Assembly (NCBI GenBank): GCA_017940605.1
Contig: JAGAYF010000050.1
Span: 104,584-168,583, forward strand
DNA: 64,000 nucleotides
Source: Bacteroidaceae bacterium
Lineage (GTDB): Bacteria; Bacteroidota; Bacteroidia; Bacteroidales; Bacteroidaceae
Direction of reading: 5' to 3'
Shown here: positions 18,155 through 27,291 of the stretch, piece after piece
Layout: each line of letters opens with the position of its first letter
How positions within the stretch are numbered: position 1 is the first letter of the stretch
Position numbers and translations under genes: made by a program
The notes under the pieces: generated by a model
Databases searched by the model: none
Seen by the model: only the letters and a program-made list of their open reading frames with translations
Told to the model about the DNA's origin: nothing

Positions 18155-19666
18155 TCATCCTACCTGCGGTGTTCCAAATACGCCCATCTGTCCTACCAGT
18201 ACCAATGCCAGGTAGCCGACGGCCATGGCTATTACGCCGATGATGACACCCACCTTGGCCATCTGGGAACTCTTGATGAGGCCTGTTGAATAGGCGATGG
18301 CGTTGGGAGGGGTGGAGATGGGCAGGGCCATGGCAAACGAGGCCGAGAGGGCCACGCCCACGATGAGGGTAATGAGGCCGCCCAGGCCGGCAAGCTGGCT
18401 CTCCATGCCCTTGCCCACAGCCACGAGGATGGGAACCATGAGCGCTGCGGCGGCACTGTTGGAGATGAACGTAGACAGTATCCAGCAAATGAGGCCTCCG
18501 CCCACGAGCACGAGGATGACGGGCCACGTGTGGAAGGGAATGGCCTCCACCAGGGCATCGGCCAGGCCGGTCTTGTCCATTCCGAGGCCCAGCGCAAAGC
18601 CGCCGGCCACCATCCACAGGACGGCCCAGTCAAGTCCCTGCAGGTCCTTGTGGTCCAGCATGCCCAGGGCGGCAAATGCGGCAAACGGGAACATGGCCAC
18701 CACGTAGACGTTCAGGCCCAGGTTCTTACCGAAGCACCACAGCAGGATGGTGACGATGAGCACGAGGTAGATGACCTTGGTTTTCCAGCCATTCTCGGCG
18801 CCGCCCTCAATCTTCAGCTCGATGGTCTTGGATGTGAAGCCGTAGATGGAGCGCAGCAGCACCCATGCAATGAGCAGGATGATGACCATGAGAGGGAACA
18901 TGACGATCATCCAGTCCAGGAAGCCGATGTTGTAGCCCAGGCCGCCCTCGCTGACGGCTTTGTTGATATAGCCCAGGGCAATGCCGTTGGGAGGCGTGCC
19001 TATGGGGGTGGCAATACCGCCGATGTTGGCACCGATGGGGATGGCCAGCGCCAGTGCCAGCTTGCCTTTCTCCGACGACGGCAGTGACTTCAGCACGGGA
19101 GCCAGGAAGGTGAGCATCATGGCTGCCGTGGCTGTATTGCTCACGAACATGGAGAAGATGGCGGTCACGAAGATGAAGCCCAGCAGCACAATGTTGCTGT
19201 TCGTGCCGAACGGCTTGAGCATGATGCGGGCCAGCGACACGTCGACGCCCGACTTGGCTGCCACGGATGCCAGCGTAAATCCGCCCAGGAACAGAATGAC
19301 CGTGGGGTCGGCAAAGGAGGCCATGATGGCCTTGTAGCTGATAAGCCCGGCCACGCCGCCCAGCGCGCCCGTCTCAGGGTCGGCCAGCCGCTGCGCGTCG
19401 GGGAAGTTGGCGGGGTTGATAAGACACGCCAGTGAGCTGTCGCTCACGGTGAAGAGCATGATGACGAAGATGAGGACCGAAGTGACCCACGCGGGCACTA
19501 CCTCCAGAATCCACATCAGGGCTGCGAACACAAAGATCGCAATCATTCGCTGCTGCAGGATGGTGAGGTCGGGGATGCCGAATGCCGTTGAGGGCAGCCA
19601 CCACAGGATCAGCGAAATCAGAACCACGGCCACGAGTTTGACCGTCTTAACAAGATTTGCATTCAT
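18155..19666 (-). CDS. DASS/SLC13-family sodium-coupled anion symporter
   Basis: 503 residues and roughly 12 membrane segments. Two SNT-type substrate and sodium motifs are visible: SNTATAAMMLTFLAPV in the first half and ISNSAAAALMVPILVAV in the second. ATPIGTPPNGIALGY and STPPNAIAYSTGLIKSSQM are the matching repeat-related loops of the DASS family. Members import dicarboxylates such as succinate, or sulfate; specificity is not predictable here. It stands alone, with its own terminator. Confidence 0.9.
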   Translation of the reverse strand: MNANLVKTVKLVAVVLISLILWWLPSTAFGIPDLTILQQRMIAIFVFAALMWILEVVPAWVTSVLIFVIMLFTVSDSSLACLINPANFPDAQRLADPETGALGGVAGLISYKAIMASFADPTVILFLGGFTLASVAAKSGVDVSLARIMLKPFGTNSNIVLLGFIFVTAIFSMFVSNTATAAMMLTFLAPVLKSLPSSEKGKLALALAIPIGANIGGIATPIGTPPNGIALGYINKAVSEGGLGYNIGFLDWMIVMFPLMVIILLIAWVLLRSIYGFTSKTIELKIEGGAENGWKTKVIYLVLIVTILLWCFGKNLGLNVYVVAMFPFAAFAALGMLDHKDLQGLDWAVLWMVAGGFALGLGMDKTGLADALVEAIPFHTWPVILVLVGGGLICWILSTFISNSAAAALMVPILVAVGKGMESQLAGLGGLITLIVGVALSASFAMALPISTPPNAIAYSTGLIKSSQMAKVGVIIGVIAMAVGYLALVLVGQMGVFGTPQVG

Positions 19667-19865
19667 AGGTTGTTTGAATAATTATGTTATGTTTATGAAA
19701 TATTTGTCACGGGCATTTCTGAAGAATATCAAAGCCTTCTGAATAAAACTTTGCGAATTTAATCAAAAATGCCCTAAAAAATGGGCAGAATGCCTGTTTT
19801 TTGGAAATAAAGAATTCTTTTTGTGGCGCAAACATGTTGTAAAACATGCCCAAGTAGCCCAAATG

Positions 19866-19897
19866 CAAACCCTGCTTTGCAAAACAGGTTTGTTTTT
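19866..19897 (+). terminator. Orphan terminator-like hairpin
   Basis: CAAACCCTG (19866-19874) pairs, with one bulged C, with CAGGTTTG (19885-19892), followed by TTTTT. It points along the plus strand, where no gene precedes it. It could end a small RNA or be chance. Confidence 0.35.
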
Positions 19898-20010
19898 ATG
19901 CAGCGAAAATGGCAATTTCGGGGTCAGGGCAGGCGCGCAGATGGAAAAGCACCGCCCCGCAGGGGGCATAAACATGCACGCAACGTGCATATTCCCTCCC
20001 TGCGCCGCGG

Positions 20011-20034
20011 GCGGTTTCGGGTGGGGCGTGAAAG
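20011..20034 (+). repeat. GGGGCGT-element copy
   Basis: Matches 15534-15557 in 23 of 24 bases (GCGGTTTCGGG, then T in place of C, then GGGGCGTGAAAG). AAGGCG words follow at about 20041 and 20090, as in the other copies. Confidence 0.55.
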
Positions 20035-20184
20035 GCGGACCGCCAAGGCGTAGGCGCATGGCCGACGGGGCGCAAGGATTTTCCTGCAAGGCGTAAGGTT
20101 TCGCCTCCTGCGCCCGCCTTGCGGCAAGGCGCGGCTGGTGGGTACGGAATGGGTGCACCCTGTTGGTGGGTTGCATCATGCAGG

Positions 20185-20221
20185 ACGGGGGGCAGACCTC
20201 CGGCATGGGTCTGCCCCCCGT
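20185..20221 (-). terminator. Hairpin after the GH36 gene
   Basis: A 14-bp perfect stem (ACGGGGGGCAGACC at 20185-20198 with its complement at 20208-20221) and a 9-nt loop, 33 bases past the final stop. No T-run follows on the minus strand. Confidence 0.5.
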
Positions 20222-20254
20222 GTGGGTGGCGGCGGCGCGTGGTGCGTCCGTCTG

Positions 20255-22312
20255 CTATTGTTTCCTGAAGTAGTAGAGCAGCGACGAGGCGGGGTCTTTC
20301 AGCCTGAGCCCCAGGCCTGCCTTGAGCTGACGGCCCGTGCGCACCAGCTGTTCCTGCGTGTCGGCGTGGGTCAGCACGTAGCTGGCCGCGTCGTCCAGGC
20401 CCTGCAGGCTCACGCCGATGCTGTCCTGCGTGCACTCGGCGTGGCGGAACGCCACCACGATGCCGCTCCCGTCGGAGGGGCGCAGGAACTCATAGGCCAG
20501 CCAGTTGTTGCGCGCATCGGTATTGCGCGTGCCCGTCAGGGGGTAGTAGTCCTCGAGGAAGTAGGGCCTTACGGCCAGGAACTCGCGTTGGCACTCCTGC
20601 ATCTGCAGGAAGTTCTCGTTGCGCGTCATCATCTTCCAGTTGAACGTCACGGCCGAAGCCAGGCTGGAGCGCAGGGCGTGCTTGTCGGTCTTGTCGGGCA
20701 GGCCCATGCCGGTGGCCGTCTGGGGCAGGAACAGGTTGATGCCGTAGCCGTGGCATTGCATGTCGCTGGGGTCGTTGTAGTAGCAGTCGTCGGTGCGCCA
20801 CATGGGGGCGCTGCGCAGCGTGGTCTCCCAGTCCAGGCGGCGGCCGCCGCCGGCGCAGTTGTCAATGAGCAGGCGCGGAAATCACTCCAGCAGGTAGTCC
20901 CAGAACTGGTAGAGCCCCATGATGTACTTCACCTCGGTCATGCCCTTGCGCCCGGGCTTGTCGGCCTGCTGCCAGTACACGTCGGGGTCGATGTTGTAGT
21001 CCTGGCGGTAGATGTCGATGCCGTTGGCCTCGATGAAGTCGCCGATGAACTGGCTCACGTATCGGCACGCCTCGGGGTTGCCCATGTCCATGAGGAAGTT
21101 GTTGCTGTTGCCGTTGCTGAGCAGCCACTGGGGGAATTGCCTGTGCCACTGCGTGTCTCGGTAGACGCGCTCGGGCTCAAACCACACCATGAATTGGCGG
21201 CCCATCTGGTGCACGGCGTCGGCCACCTCCTTGAGGCCGTTGGGGAAGTGCTCCTTATTGACAGTCCAGTTGCCCACGGTATTGAACCACGTCTTGTTGT
21301 TGGCAAAGTCGTCAGCCCCCGTGTACCATCCGGCATCGAGCCAGCTGGCCTCGGCCTTGAGGCCGAACATGTGCTGCCGCTCCAGCAGGGCCAGGGCCAT
21401 CTTGGCCGTGAGGCAGGAGTATTCGTTGCAGGGCCTGGGGTCGCCCCAGCTGAAGCCGATGAAGTAGGGGTACTGGGCCGTCCGGCCGTCCACCTTGCGG
21501 GTGTGGTGGGCCAGGATCAGGCGGCGGAACTTGTTGTTGCCGTCAAATGGGTTGTCGCTGTTCCAGAAGCACAGGACTGTGCTGCCGGTGCGTATGTGCT
21601 CGCCCGGGGTGAGGTAGCTTTGCAGGGCATCCACGCCGCTTTTCAGGGACAGCTCACTGTCTGAGGCGGCGGCCAGGTAGGCGCGCCAGGTGCCCGTCCA
21701 ACCAATGCCCACCATGACGCCCTGCCGCGAGGCGGGCGACTCCACATTGAAGAACGGCATGGCGTGATTGGAGGACCGGCCGCCCTTGGGGCGCATCTCC
21801 ACGGTGTCGCCCTTGTGCATGTCCTTGTCCTTGGGCGCAAAGTCGGCACGGCTCGAGGTGCTGCCGTTGGCATAGTGGAGCGACAGGCCGGCCTGGGGGA
21901 AGCGGAACTTCACGTCGGCATCCTTGACGTTGGCAATCTCGGGCGTGTTGGCCGTTCCCTTGTTGGTGAAGCCCAGAACCCACTCCACGGCATCGTAGTC
22001 GGTGAAGTAGGTGACGTCGCAGGCCACTTCGAGCCCCGTTTTCGGGTCGGTGTAGGTGAATCGCACCCTTTCGCCGCCCTGATCGGTGGCAGGGAGCGGC
22101 GCTTGGGCGTATTTCCACTTGCCAATGAAGCCCTGCGAGGGCGCTCCCCCGTAGGTGAAGGAGAATGGGGGCACTTTGCCCTTGGCGAAATGGGTGGCGA
22201 CCCACTTGGCTACGTCAGTCTTGTTTTTTCCCTGCACGCTGACGGTCTGAGCCGATGCGCTCAGCACGAATGCGCAGGCGGACAGGAGTCCGATGAGCCA
22301 TGTTTTTTTCAT
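20255..22312 (-). pseudogene. GH36-type alpha-galactosidase interrupted by an in-frame TGA
   Basis: A signal peptide (MKKTWLIGLLSACAFVLSASAQ) leads a 476-codon frame that ends at a TGA (20882-20884). The same frame continues without a shift through FPRLLIDNCAGGGRRLDWE to a normal stop at 20255, so the intact product would have about 685 residues. The GH36 nucleophile is present before the stop (D438 in RQDYN). The general acid/base aspartate (about codon 494, in CAGGGRRLD) lies after it, so a product ending at the TGA should be inactive. At the TGA position relatives often carry Arg or Lys; a single CGA-to-TGA change would explain it. Alternatives are a sequencing error or readthrough. No neighbouring SusC/D pair suggests a polysaccharide locus. 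Confidence 0.8.
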
Positions 22313-22387
22313 AGTCTAGGTATTTGTGTTTTTTCAGTTGTTTGCTGTGGGGAATCCCTGGTGGGCGGCCTTCTGCGCGGCGTGCGG

Positions 22388-23068
22388 CTACCGCCCGCGC
22401 TGGTAGGTTATCTCGTAGAAGCAGGCATAGATGTTCTGGCTGGCGTTGTCCTGCCCCGAGTTGTGGGGAACGATCAGCCTGACCTTGGCCAAGTCGCGCA
22501 GGTCGCGCCCCAGGTTGATGTAGGTCAGCGGAACGAGCCACCCTTCGGGCACTGACGCGCCGTACCGCGTCTTCATGACACCCGATATGAACGATCCCGT
22601 GAGCGTTCCGTAGCTGTTGGTGCAGCTCATCTCGTCGCTGACGGCCACGTAGTACAGATTGTCGTTGCGCGACTGGATGGAGTCGCTCGCTATGTTGAAT
22701 TCCACGTACCGGTTGATGACTGTGGCCGTCTCGCCGTTGGCCAGTTTCTCGCCCGAGCCCTTGCGCACGATCTGCATGTAGATTCCCGTCTTGCGCAGCA
22801 GGACATACTGGTTCTGGTCCAGGTAGGTGGTGCTGTCCTGGGCGGCAAACTGCTCCTCGTCTATCCAATTGATGGGCGGCACATAGAGCAGCGTGTCGCC
22901 GGTGGTCTCTTCCAGCACGCATGTACCGGTTTTCAGGAAGGCGTTGATGGTCTTGTTCTCGCGCTCCTTCTTCTCGGCGTAGGTTTCGTCGTCATCGCAT
23001 GCACTGAACAGGCCTGCGCCCCCCGTCAGCAGGAGGCAGGCCAGCAGTAGTGAAGTGTGTTTTCTCAT
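22388..23068 (-). CDS. DUF4827-like lipoprotein (FKBP-fold related)
   Basis: 226 residues. A lipoprotein signal ends in GLFSAC (C24), followed by DDDETYAEKKERENKTINAF. The middle part (YMQIVRKGSGEKLANGETATVINRYVEFN) resembles the entry strand of FKBP-like peptidyl-prolyl isomerase domains, as described for DUF4827. Prolyl isomerase activity is not assured. The ATG at 23068 directly precedes the lipoprotein signal. The DHH phosphoesterase gene ends 13 bases upstream, so they are probably co-transcribed. Confidence 0.75.
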   Translation of the reverse strand: MRKHTSLLLACLLLTGGAGLFSACDDDETYAEKKERENKTINAFLKTGTCVLEETTGDTLLYVPPINWIDEEQFAAQDSTTYLDQNQYVLLRKTGIYMQIVRKGSGEKLANGETATVINRYVEFNIASDSIQSRNDNLYYVAVSDEMSCTNSYGTLTGSFISGVMKTRYGASVPEGWLVPLTYINLGRDLRDLAKVRLIVPHNSGQDNASQNIYACFYEITYQRGR

Positions 23069-23081
23069 ATTGCTTGATCGT

Positions 23082-24158
23082 TTATTCGTTGTGTTGTACG
23101 GGGGCGACCGGATGGCCCAGCAGCATTTCGGCAAAGTCGTCGATGGCCCTGCGCGTCAGCTTGACGGCCTCCTCCATGCTCATTTGCAGCGAGCCGCCCG
23201 ATGCATTCAGGTGGCCGCCGCCGTTAAAGTATTTTTCGGCCATGCGGTTGCAGGGGAATGTGTCGGTTGAGCGCAGCGACACGCGTATGAGGGCCTTCTC
23301 GGTGTCCTCGCGCAATGACACGGAGAGCCTTGTCCCCTTGATCTCCAGGGGCAGGTTGACGAATCCCTCGGCATCGCCCTTCCGGAAGGCAAAGCGCGTC
23401 ATCTCGTCGCGCGTCAGGGTGATGATGGCGGCGCGCCGGTGGCCCAGGTACTCCATCTTTTCATACAGCAGGTAGCCCATCAGCCTCATGCGTTTCTCAC
23501 TGTAGTTGTGGTACACGCGGCGGTAGATGCGGTCCTTGTCGACGCCCTTGAGCAGCAGTTGCGCAATCATGAAGTACAGGGCGGGGTTCGACGAGTTGTA
23601 GGTAAACGCCCCCGTGTCGGTCATCATGCCGCAGTACAGGCACGTGGCGGCCTCGCGCCCCAGTTGGCTGAACGCGCCCAGCTGCCACAGCAGGCTGAAC
23701 ACGATTTCGCACGTCGACGATGCCCGTGCATCCGATATGGCCAGCTGGCAGAAGCGCTCGGGCTTCAGGTGGTGGTCTATCATGATGCGCCGCGCGGGGC
23801 TCTGCAGGAGCAGCGGGGCGGCCTCCTCCAGCCGGTTGGGCGCGTTGTAGTCGAGGCAGAACACCAGGTCGGCCTCCTGCATCAGCGCCTGGGCCTCGTC
23901 GGGGCGGGCGTGGGCCAGTATGATGCGGTTGGCCTCGGGCAGCCACGCCAGGAAGTCGGGATACAGGTTGGGCATGACCACGCGGACGTCCTTGCCCAGC
24001 ATCTTCAGGTAGTGGTACATGGCCAGCGCCGCGCCCAGCGCGTCGCCGTCGGGGCCGGCATGGCCCGTGAGCACGATGTGGGCGGCAGGGTCGACCAGCT
24101 GGTGCCACTGTTCCAGCTGTGCCTCGTCCAGGTATTCCTTGAGCAGCGATTCAGTCAT
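23082..24158 (-). CDS. DHH-family phosphoesterase (NrnA-like oligoribonuclease)
   Basis: 358 residues. The DHH domain motifs are complete: H33 with D37/D39 in GHAGPDGDALG, D103 in CLDYNAP, and the DHH triplet at 128-130 (IDHHLKPE). The C-terminal DHHA1 domain has the GGGHLNASGG substrate loop. Such proteins degrade nanoRNAs or pAp using manganese in the cytosol; cyclic dinucleotide cleavage is also known in the family. The ATG at 24158 gives MTESLLKEYL; a longer frame upstream has no credible start. Confidence 0.88.
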   Translation of the reverse strand: MTESLLKEYLDEAQLEQWHQLVDPAAHIVLTGHAGPDGDALGAALAMYHYLKMLGKDVRVVMPNLYPDFLAWLPEANRIILAHARPDEAQALMQEADLVFCLDYNAPNRLEEAAPLLLQSPARRIMIDHHLKPERFCQLAISDARASSTCEIVFSLLWQLGAFSQLGREAATCLYCGMMTDTGAFTYNSSNPALYFMIAQLLLKGVDKDRIYRRVYHNYSEKRMRLMGYLLYEKMEYLGHRRAAIITLTRDEMTRFAFRKGDAEGFVNLPLEIKGTRLSVSLREDTEKALIRVSLRSTDTFPCNRMAEKYFNGGGHLNASGGSLQMSMEEAVKLTRRAIDDFAEMLLGHPVAPVQHNE

Positions 24159-24185
24159 AGGTTGAGCCTCTCTTCGTTGAACATA

Positions 24186-24193
24186 CAAAGTTA
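24186..24193 (-). promoter_or_regulatory. -7 box for the DHH-DUF4827 unit
   Basis: TAACTTTG on the minus strand, 27 bases before the ATG. No -33 match is visible. Confidence 0.5.
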
Positions 24194-24419
24194 CAGCAAC
24201 TTCCGTGAAAATACGGCATGACTGGCCCAAAACTTTTGAAAAATCCGCGCAAATTTCCCTCTCACCACTCCCTGCCGCGCCCGCGCCCCTGCCCCACTGG
24301 CGGGTTCTGCCCTTGTGGAGGCCAGAGTGCAAGTCGATGAAAATCAACTAAAACCCGTCCTATTCATCCTGCGCGGGAGGGCATCTGCACGGCAACGCAC
24401 TTTCGGCCGTTTCTTACGC

Positions 24420-24510
24420 CCCGCAGCGCGGGCTTTTGCGCCTTGCCGGGCTGCCTGTCACGCCCCGCAGAAATTTTTTCGGGCCGCGCGGCCGCAGGGC
24501 CTCGTCGGGG
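24420..24510 (-). repeat. GGGGCGT-element copy, minus orientation
   Basis: Read on the minus strand it gives GCGGCCCGAAAAAATTT, CTGCGGGGCGTGA and then AAGGCGCAAAAGCCC. This is the same order of blocks as at 42660-42750, including 14 identical bases TTTCTGCGGGGCGT. It lies in the 492-base gap between the DHH gene and prfC; the rest of that gap shows no gene. Confidence 0.5.
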
Positions 24511-24555
24511 GTGCGGCCGTGCCGATGGCAGGTGCCTCATCCTGTGGAGTATAAT

Positions 24556-24590
24556 AAAAACGGGGCTGCAAAGCATCCTTTGCAGCCCCG
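24556..24590 (-). terminator. Rho-independent terminator of prfC
   Basis: A 13-bp perfect stem (CGGGGCTGCAAAG at 24561-24573 with its complement at 24578-24590) and a 4-nt loop. On the minus strand TTTTTATTATA follows. It lies 60 bases past the prfC stop. Confidence 0.8.
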
Positions 24591-24650
24591 TTGTGGGTCT
24601 TGCCTGTGCCGCCTGGGGCGGCCGTCGGCTGGGCGGCCGTGCCCTGCGGC

Positions 24651-26219
24651 CTAGAACTCGCTGGTGAAGTGGAAGCGTATGTGGCTGAAGTCCTGCTGCG
24701 CCATCTGCAACACGTAGCCCGAGTCGGCCAGGAAGACGTCGCGTCCGTCCTTGTCCTTGGCCAGGTACTGGTACTTGCGCTTCTTAAACTCGGCCAGCTG
24801 CTCCTCGTCGTCGCTCTCTATCCAGCAGGCCTTGTAGAGGCTCACGGGTTCCCAGCGGCACTTAGCGTTGTACTCGTTCTCCAGGCGGTACTGGATTACC
24901 TCGAACTGCAGCTGGCCCACCGTGCCGATGATCTTGCGGTTGTTGAACTGGTTGACGAACAACTGGGCCACGCCTTCGTTCATCAGCTGGGATATGCCCT
25001 TTTCCAGTTGCTTGGCCTTCATGGGGTCGGCGTTCTCAATGTACTTGAACAGCTCGGGCGAGAAGCTGGGCAGCCCCCTGAAGTGGAGCAGTTCGCCCTC
25101 GGTGAGCGTGTCGCCTATCTTGAAGATTTCGTTGTCGGGCAGGCCTACGATGTCGCCGGGCCAGGCTTCCTCGACCGTGCTCTTGCGCTGCGCCATGAAC
25201 TGGGCGGGCGACGAGAAGCGCACCGTCTTGCCCAGGCGCACGTGCTGGTAGGGCGCGTTGCGCTGGAAACGGCCGCTGCACACCTTGCAGAAGGCGATGC
25301 ACGAGCGGTGGTTGGGGTCAATATTGGCGGTAATCTTGAAGATGAAGCCCGTAAATTTCTTCTCCTCGGGCTGCACCGTGCGCTCCTCGGCCTGCACGGG
25401 TTGGGGCGGCGGGGCTATCTGCACGAAGCAGTCCAGCAGTTCCTTCACGCCAAAGTTGTTGAGTGCCGAGCCGAAGAAGACGGGCGCCACCTCGGCCGTG
25501 CGGTAGGTGTCCACCTCAAACGGGGGGTACACGCCGCTGATGAGCTCCAGGTCCTCGCGCAGCTTCTCTGCGTCCCTTTCGCCCACGCGTGCCTCCAGCT
25601 CGGCCGAGTGGATGTCCACCTCGACCGTCTCGGTCACCTTTTGCTTGTCGGGGGTGAAGAGGTTGAGCCGCTGTTCATACAGGTTGTACACGCCCTTGAA
25701 GCGTGCCCCCTGGTTGATGGGCCAGCTCAGGGGGCGCACCTTGATTTGCAGTTCCGCCTCTATCTCGTCCAGCAGGTCGAAGGGGTCTTGCCCCTCGCGG
25801 TCCATCTTGTTGACGAAGACGATGACGGGCGTCTTCCGCATGCGGCACACGGTCATGAGCTTGCGCGTCTGGGCCTCTACGCCCTTGGCCCCGTCAATGA
25901 CGATGATGACCGAGTCGACAGCCGTGAGCGTGCGGAACGTGTCCTCGGCAAAGTCTTGGTGGCCCGGCGTGTCCAGGATGTTCACCTTGTAGTCTTGGTA
26001 GTCAAACTCCATGACCGAGGTGGTCACCGAAATGCCGCGCTGCTTCTCGATGTCCATCCAGTCCGACGTGGCCGTCTTGCGTATCTTGTTGCTCTTCACT
26101 GCGCCGGCCACCTGTATCTGCCCGCCGAAGAGCAGGAACTTCTCGGTCAGCGTGGTCTTGCCCGCGTCGGGGTGCGACACGATGGCGAATGTGCGCCTTC
26201 TTTCTATTTCAGGATTCAT
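24651..26219 (-). CDS. prfC: Peptide chain release factor 3
   Basis: 522 residues, the standard length. GTPase motifs: SHPDAGKTT near 15-23, DTPGHQDF near 83, and NKMDREG near 137. The C-terminal domains contain the conserved [15 protein letters not shown] and WE-rich RF3 blocks. RF3 removes RF1/RF2 from the ribosome after termination. The start gives [18 protein letters not shown], as in orthologues. A lipoprotein gene ends nine bases upstream. Confidence 0.96.
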   Translation of the reverse strand: MNPEIERRRTFAIVSHPDAGKTTLTEKFLLFGGQIQVAGAVKSNKIRKTATSDWMDIEKQRGISVTTSVMEFDYQDYKVNILDTPGHQDFAEDTFRTLTAVDSVIIVIDGAKGVEAQTRKLMTVCRMRKTPVIVFVNKMDREGQDPFDLLDEIEAELQIKVRPLSWPINQGARFKGVYNLYEQRLNLFTPDKQKVTETVEVDIHSAELEARVGERDAEKLREDLELISGVYPPFEVDTYRTAEVAPVFFGSALNNFGVKELLDCFVQIAPPPQPVQAEERTVQPEEKKFTGFIFKITANIDPNHRSCIAFCKVCSGRFQRNAPYQHVRLGKTVRFSSPAQFMAQRKSTVEEAWPGDIVGLPDNEIFKIGDTLTEGELLHFRGLPSFSPELFKYIENADPMKAKQLEKGISQLMNEGVAQLFVNQFNNRKIIGTVGQLQFEVIQYRLENEYNAKCRWEPVSLYKACWIESDDEEQLAEFKKRKYQYLAKDKDGRDVFLADSGYVLQMAQQDFSHIRFHFTSEF

Positions 26220-26228
26220 GTTGTGGAA

Positions 26229-27155
26229 TTATTCTGTGATGGTGTAGCTTCCGTCCTCGGTATTGAGCAGGAAGCTGAAGTGTTCTGTCTGGCCCGACCG
26301 CCGCACGGCCTTGCAGGCCACTGCCATGGTGCTGCCCTCCAGTCCTGTTGGGGTGAAGGTGACCTGCATCTGCCCACTGTCCTCGAATGGGGGTTCTATG
26401 CGTGTGCGCCACAGGTCGTATTGGGCAGGTTCGGTGAGCCGCTTGCGGCTGATTTCCCAATGGTCGATGCCTGCGCTTGCGCCCAGGACGAGGTAGTCGG
26501 TGTAGGACAGTGCGTATTCCTCGGTCGGCCACAGCTTGTGGCCGTTGTCAAGGACGGTTTGCCCTTCGTCGGTCATGCACACCGAGTAGGCGTTGGTGCT
26601 GCTGGCCATCAGGACGGCGTTGCCATGCCAGCGGAATACGTTGTAGTAGCCCGTCCGGCCCATTCTCACGATGCGCGTCGTTCCGTCGTGGCTGCAGTAG
26701 GCGTAGGGTTGGCAGGCCTGGTTGGCACTGCCGTATGAGGCGTTGACAACGAGGACCATTCCGCTTTCCGTCTTGGCCAGGGCCGGAATGACGCGTGCCA
26801 GCGCATGGTTGGATTGTGTTTCGTAGTAGGTGACGGTGGTGTCGGCGGGAATCAGCAGCGAGCGGTCCTCCATGACCTTGCGCCCGCTGGCGGAATCGTG
26901 CACGGCTACGTACATGCGGCCGTCGAGGCCCACCGTGGCCAGCACCGCCATGCCGTCCATGCCGAGGCCGCCGCTCTTGTCCAGCTGATAGTCGGCTTCA
27001 TTCAGGCCGAACAGGAGGAACAGCTGCCTGATACGGTAGGTGTACGTATCTTCCACGGTGGCCGACTGCCGGGGGGTGTCGCCGTCGTCGCTTCCGCAGG
27101 CCGTCAGGCAGAGCAGTGTCAGCAGGAGGGCCGGAAAGAGTGGTTTCAGGTTCAT
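26229..27155 (-). CDS. Lipoprotein of unknown function
   Basis: 308 residues. The signal ends in LLCLTAC (C20), followed by GSDDGD, so it is probably anchored in the outer membrane. I do not recognise a domain. The body looks beta-rich, with repeated short strands such as YRIRQLFLLFGL, MAVLATVGLDGRMYVAV and YNVFRWHGNAVLMASS, perhaps a small beta-propeller or sandwich. The gene sits nine bases upstream of prfC in the same direction, so it may share the prfC transcript. Confidence 0.7.
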   Translation of the reverse strand: MNLKPLFPALLLTLLCLTACGSDDGDTPRQSATVEDTYTYRIRQLFLLFGLNEADYQLDKSGGLGMDGMAVLATVGLDGRMYVAVHDSASGRKVMEDRSLLIPADTTVTYYETQSNHALARVIPALAKTESGMVLVVNASYGSANQACQPYAYCSHDGTTRIVRMGRTGYYNVFRWHGNAVLMASSTNAYSVCMTDEGQTVLDNGHKLWPTEEYALSYTDYLVLGASAGIDHWEISRKRLTEPAQYDLWRTRIEPPFEDSGQMQVTFTPTGLEGSTMAVACKAVRRSGQTEHFSFLLNTEDGSYTITE

Positions 27156-27174
27156 TGCATGGCGTTTGGGGCTG

Positions 27175-27182
27175 CAAAGTTA
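27175..27182 (-). promoter_or_regulatory. -7 box for the lipoprotein-prfC unit
   Basis: TAACTTTG on the minus strand, 20 bases before the lipoprotein ATG. The plus-strand box at 27225 faces the other way, making a compact divergent promoter region. Confidence 0.45.
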
Positions 27183-27224
27183 CAGTTTTTTAGGGAAATC
27201 CAGCCGCGTGTCACCGAAAAGACG

Positions 27225-27232
27225 TAACTTTG
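27225..27232 (+). promoter_or_regulatory. -7 box for the exported protein gene at 27292
   Basis: TAACTTTG, about 60 bases before the ATG. No clear -33 match. Confidence 0.45.
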
Positions 27233-27291
27233 CCCAGTGCTTTCCTGCGGGAACGGCACTGAATAAATACAAATTACGTAAATTTCCATCG

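Larger units (their letters stand above)
19667..20254. other. 588-base gene-free gap
   Basis: Contains an AT-rich upstream region of the symporter gene (19667-19830), an orphan hairpin with a T-run (19866-19897), the repeat copy at 20011-20034 followed by AAGGCG words to about 20130, and the hairpin after the GH36 gene. No convincing coding frame was found; the open frames follow GC content only. Confidence 0.5.

Noticed and set aside
20255-20803. A separate 182-residue gene downstream of the GH36 frame
   Set aside because: It is in the same frame as the upstream part and continues the GH36 domain; there is no start or ribosome site of its own.
20882-20884. Selenocysteine at the GH36 TGA
   Set aside because: No selenocysteine insertion hairpin was recognised after the codon, and the position is not a catalytic or cysteine site in relatives.
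24591-26738. A 715-codon open frame on the plus strand opposite prfC
   Set aside because: It is the antisense of a strongly conserved gene in GC-rich DNA; the translation is low-complexity in Val, Leu and His with no recognisable motif.
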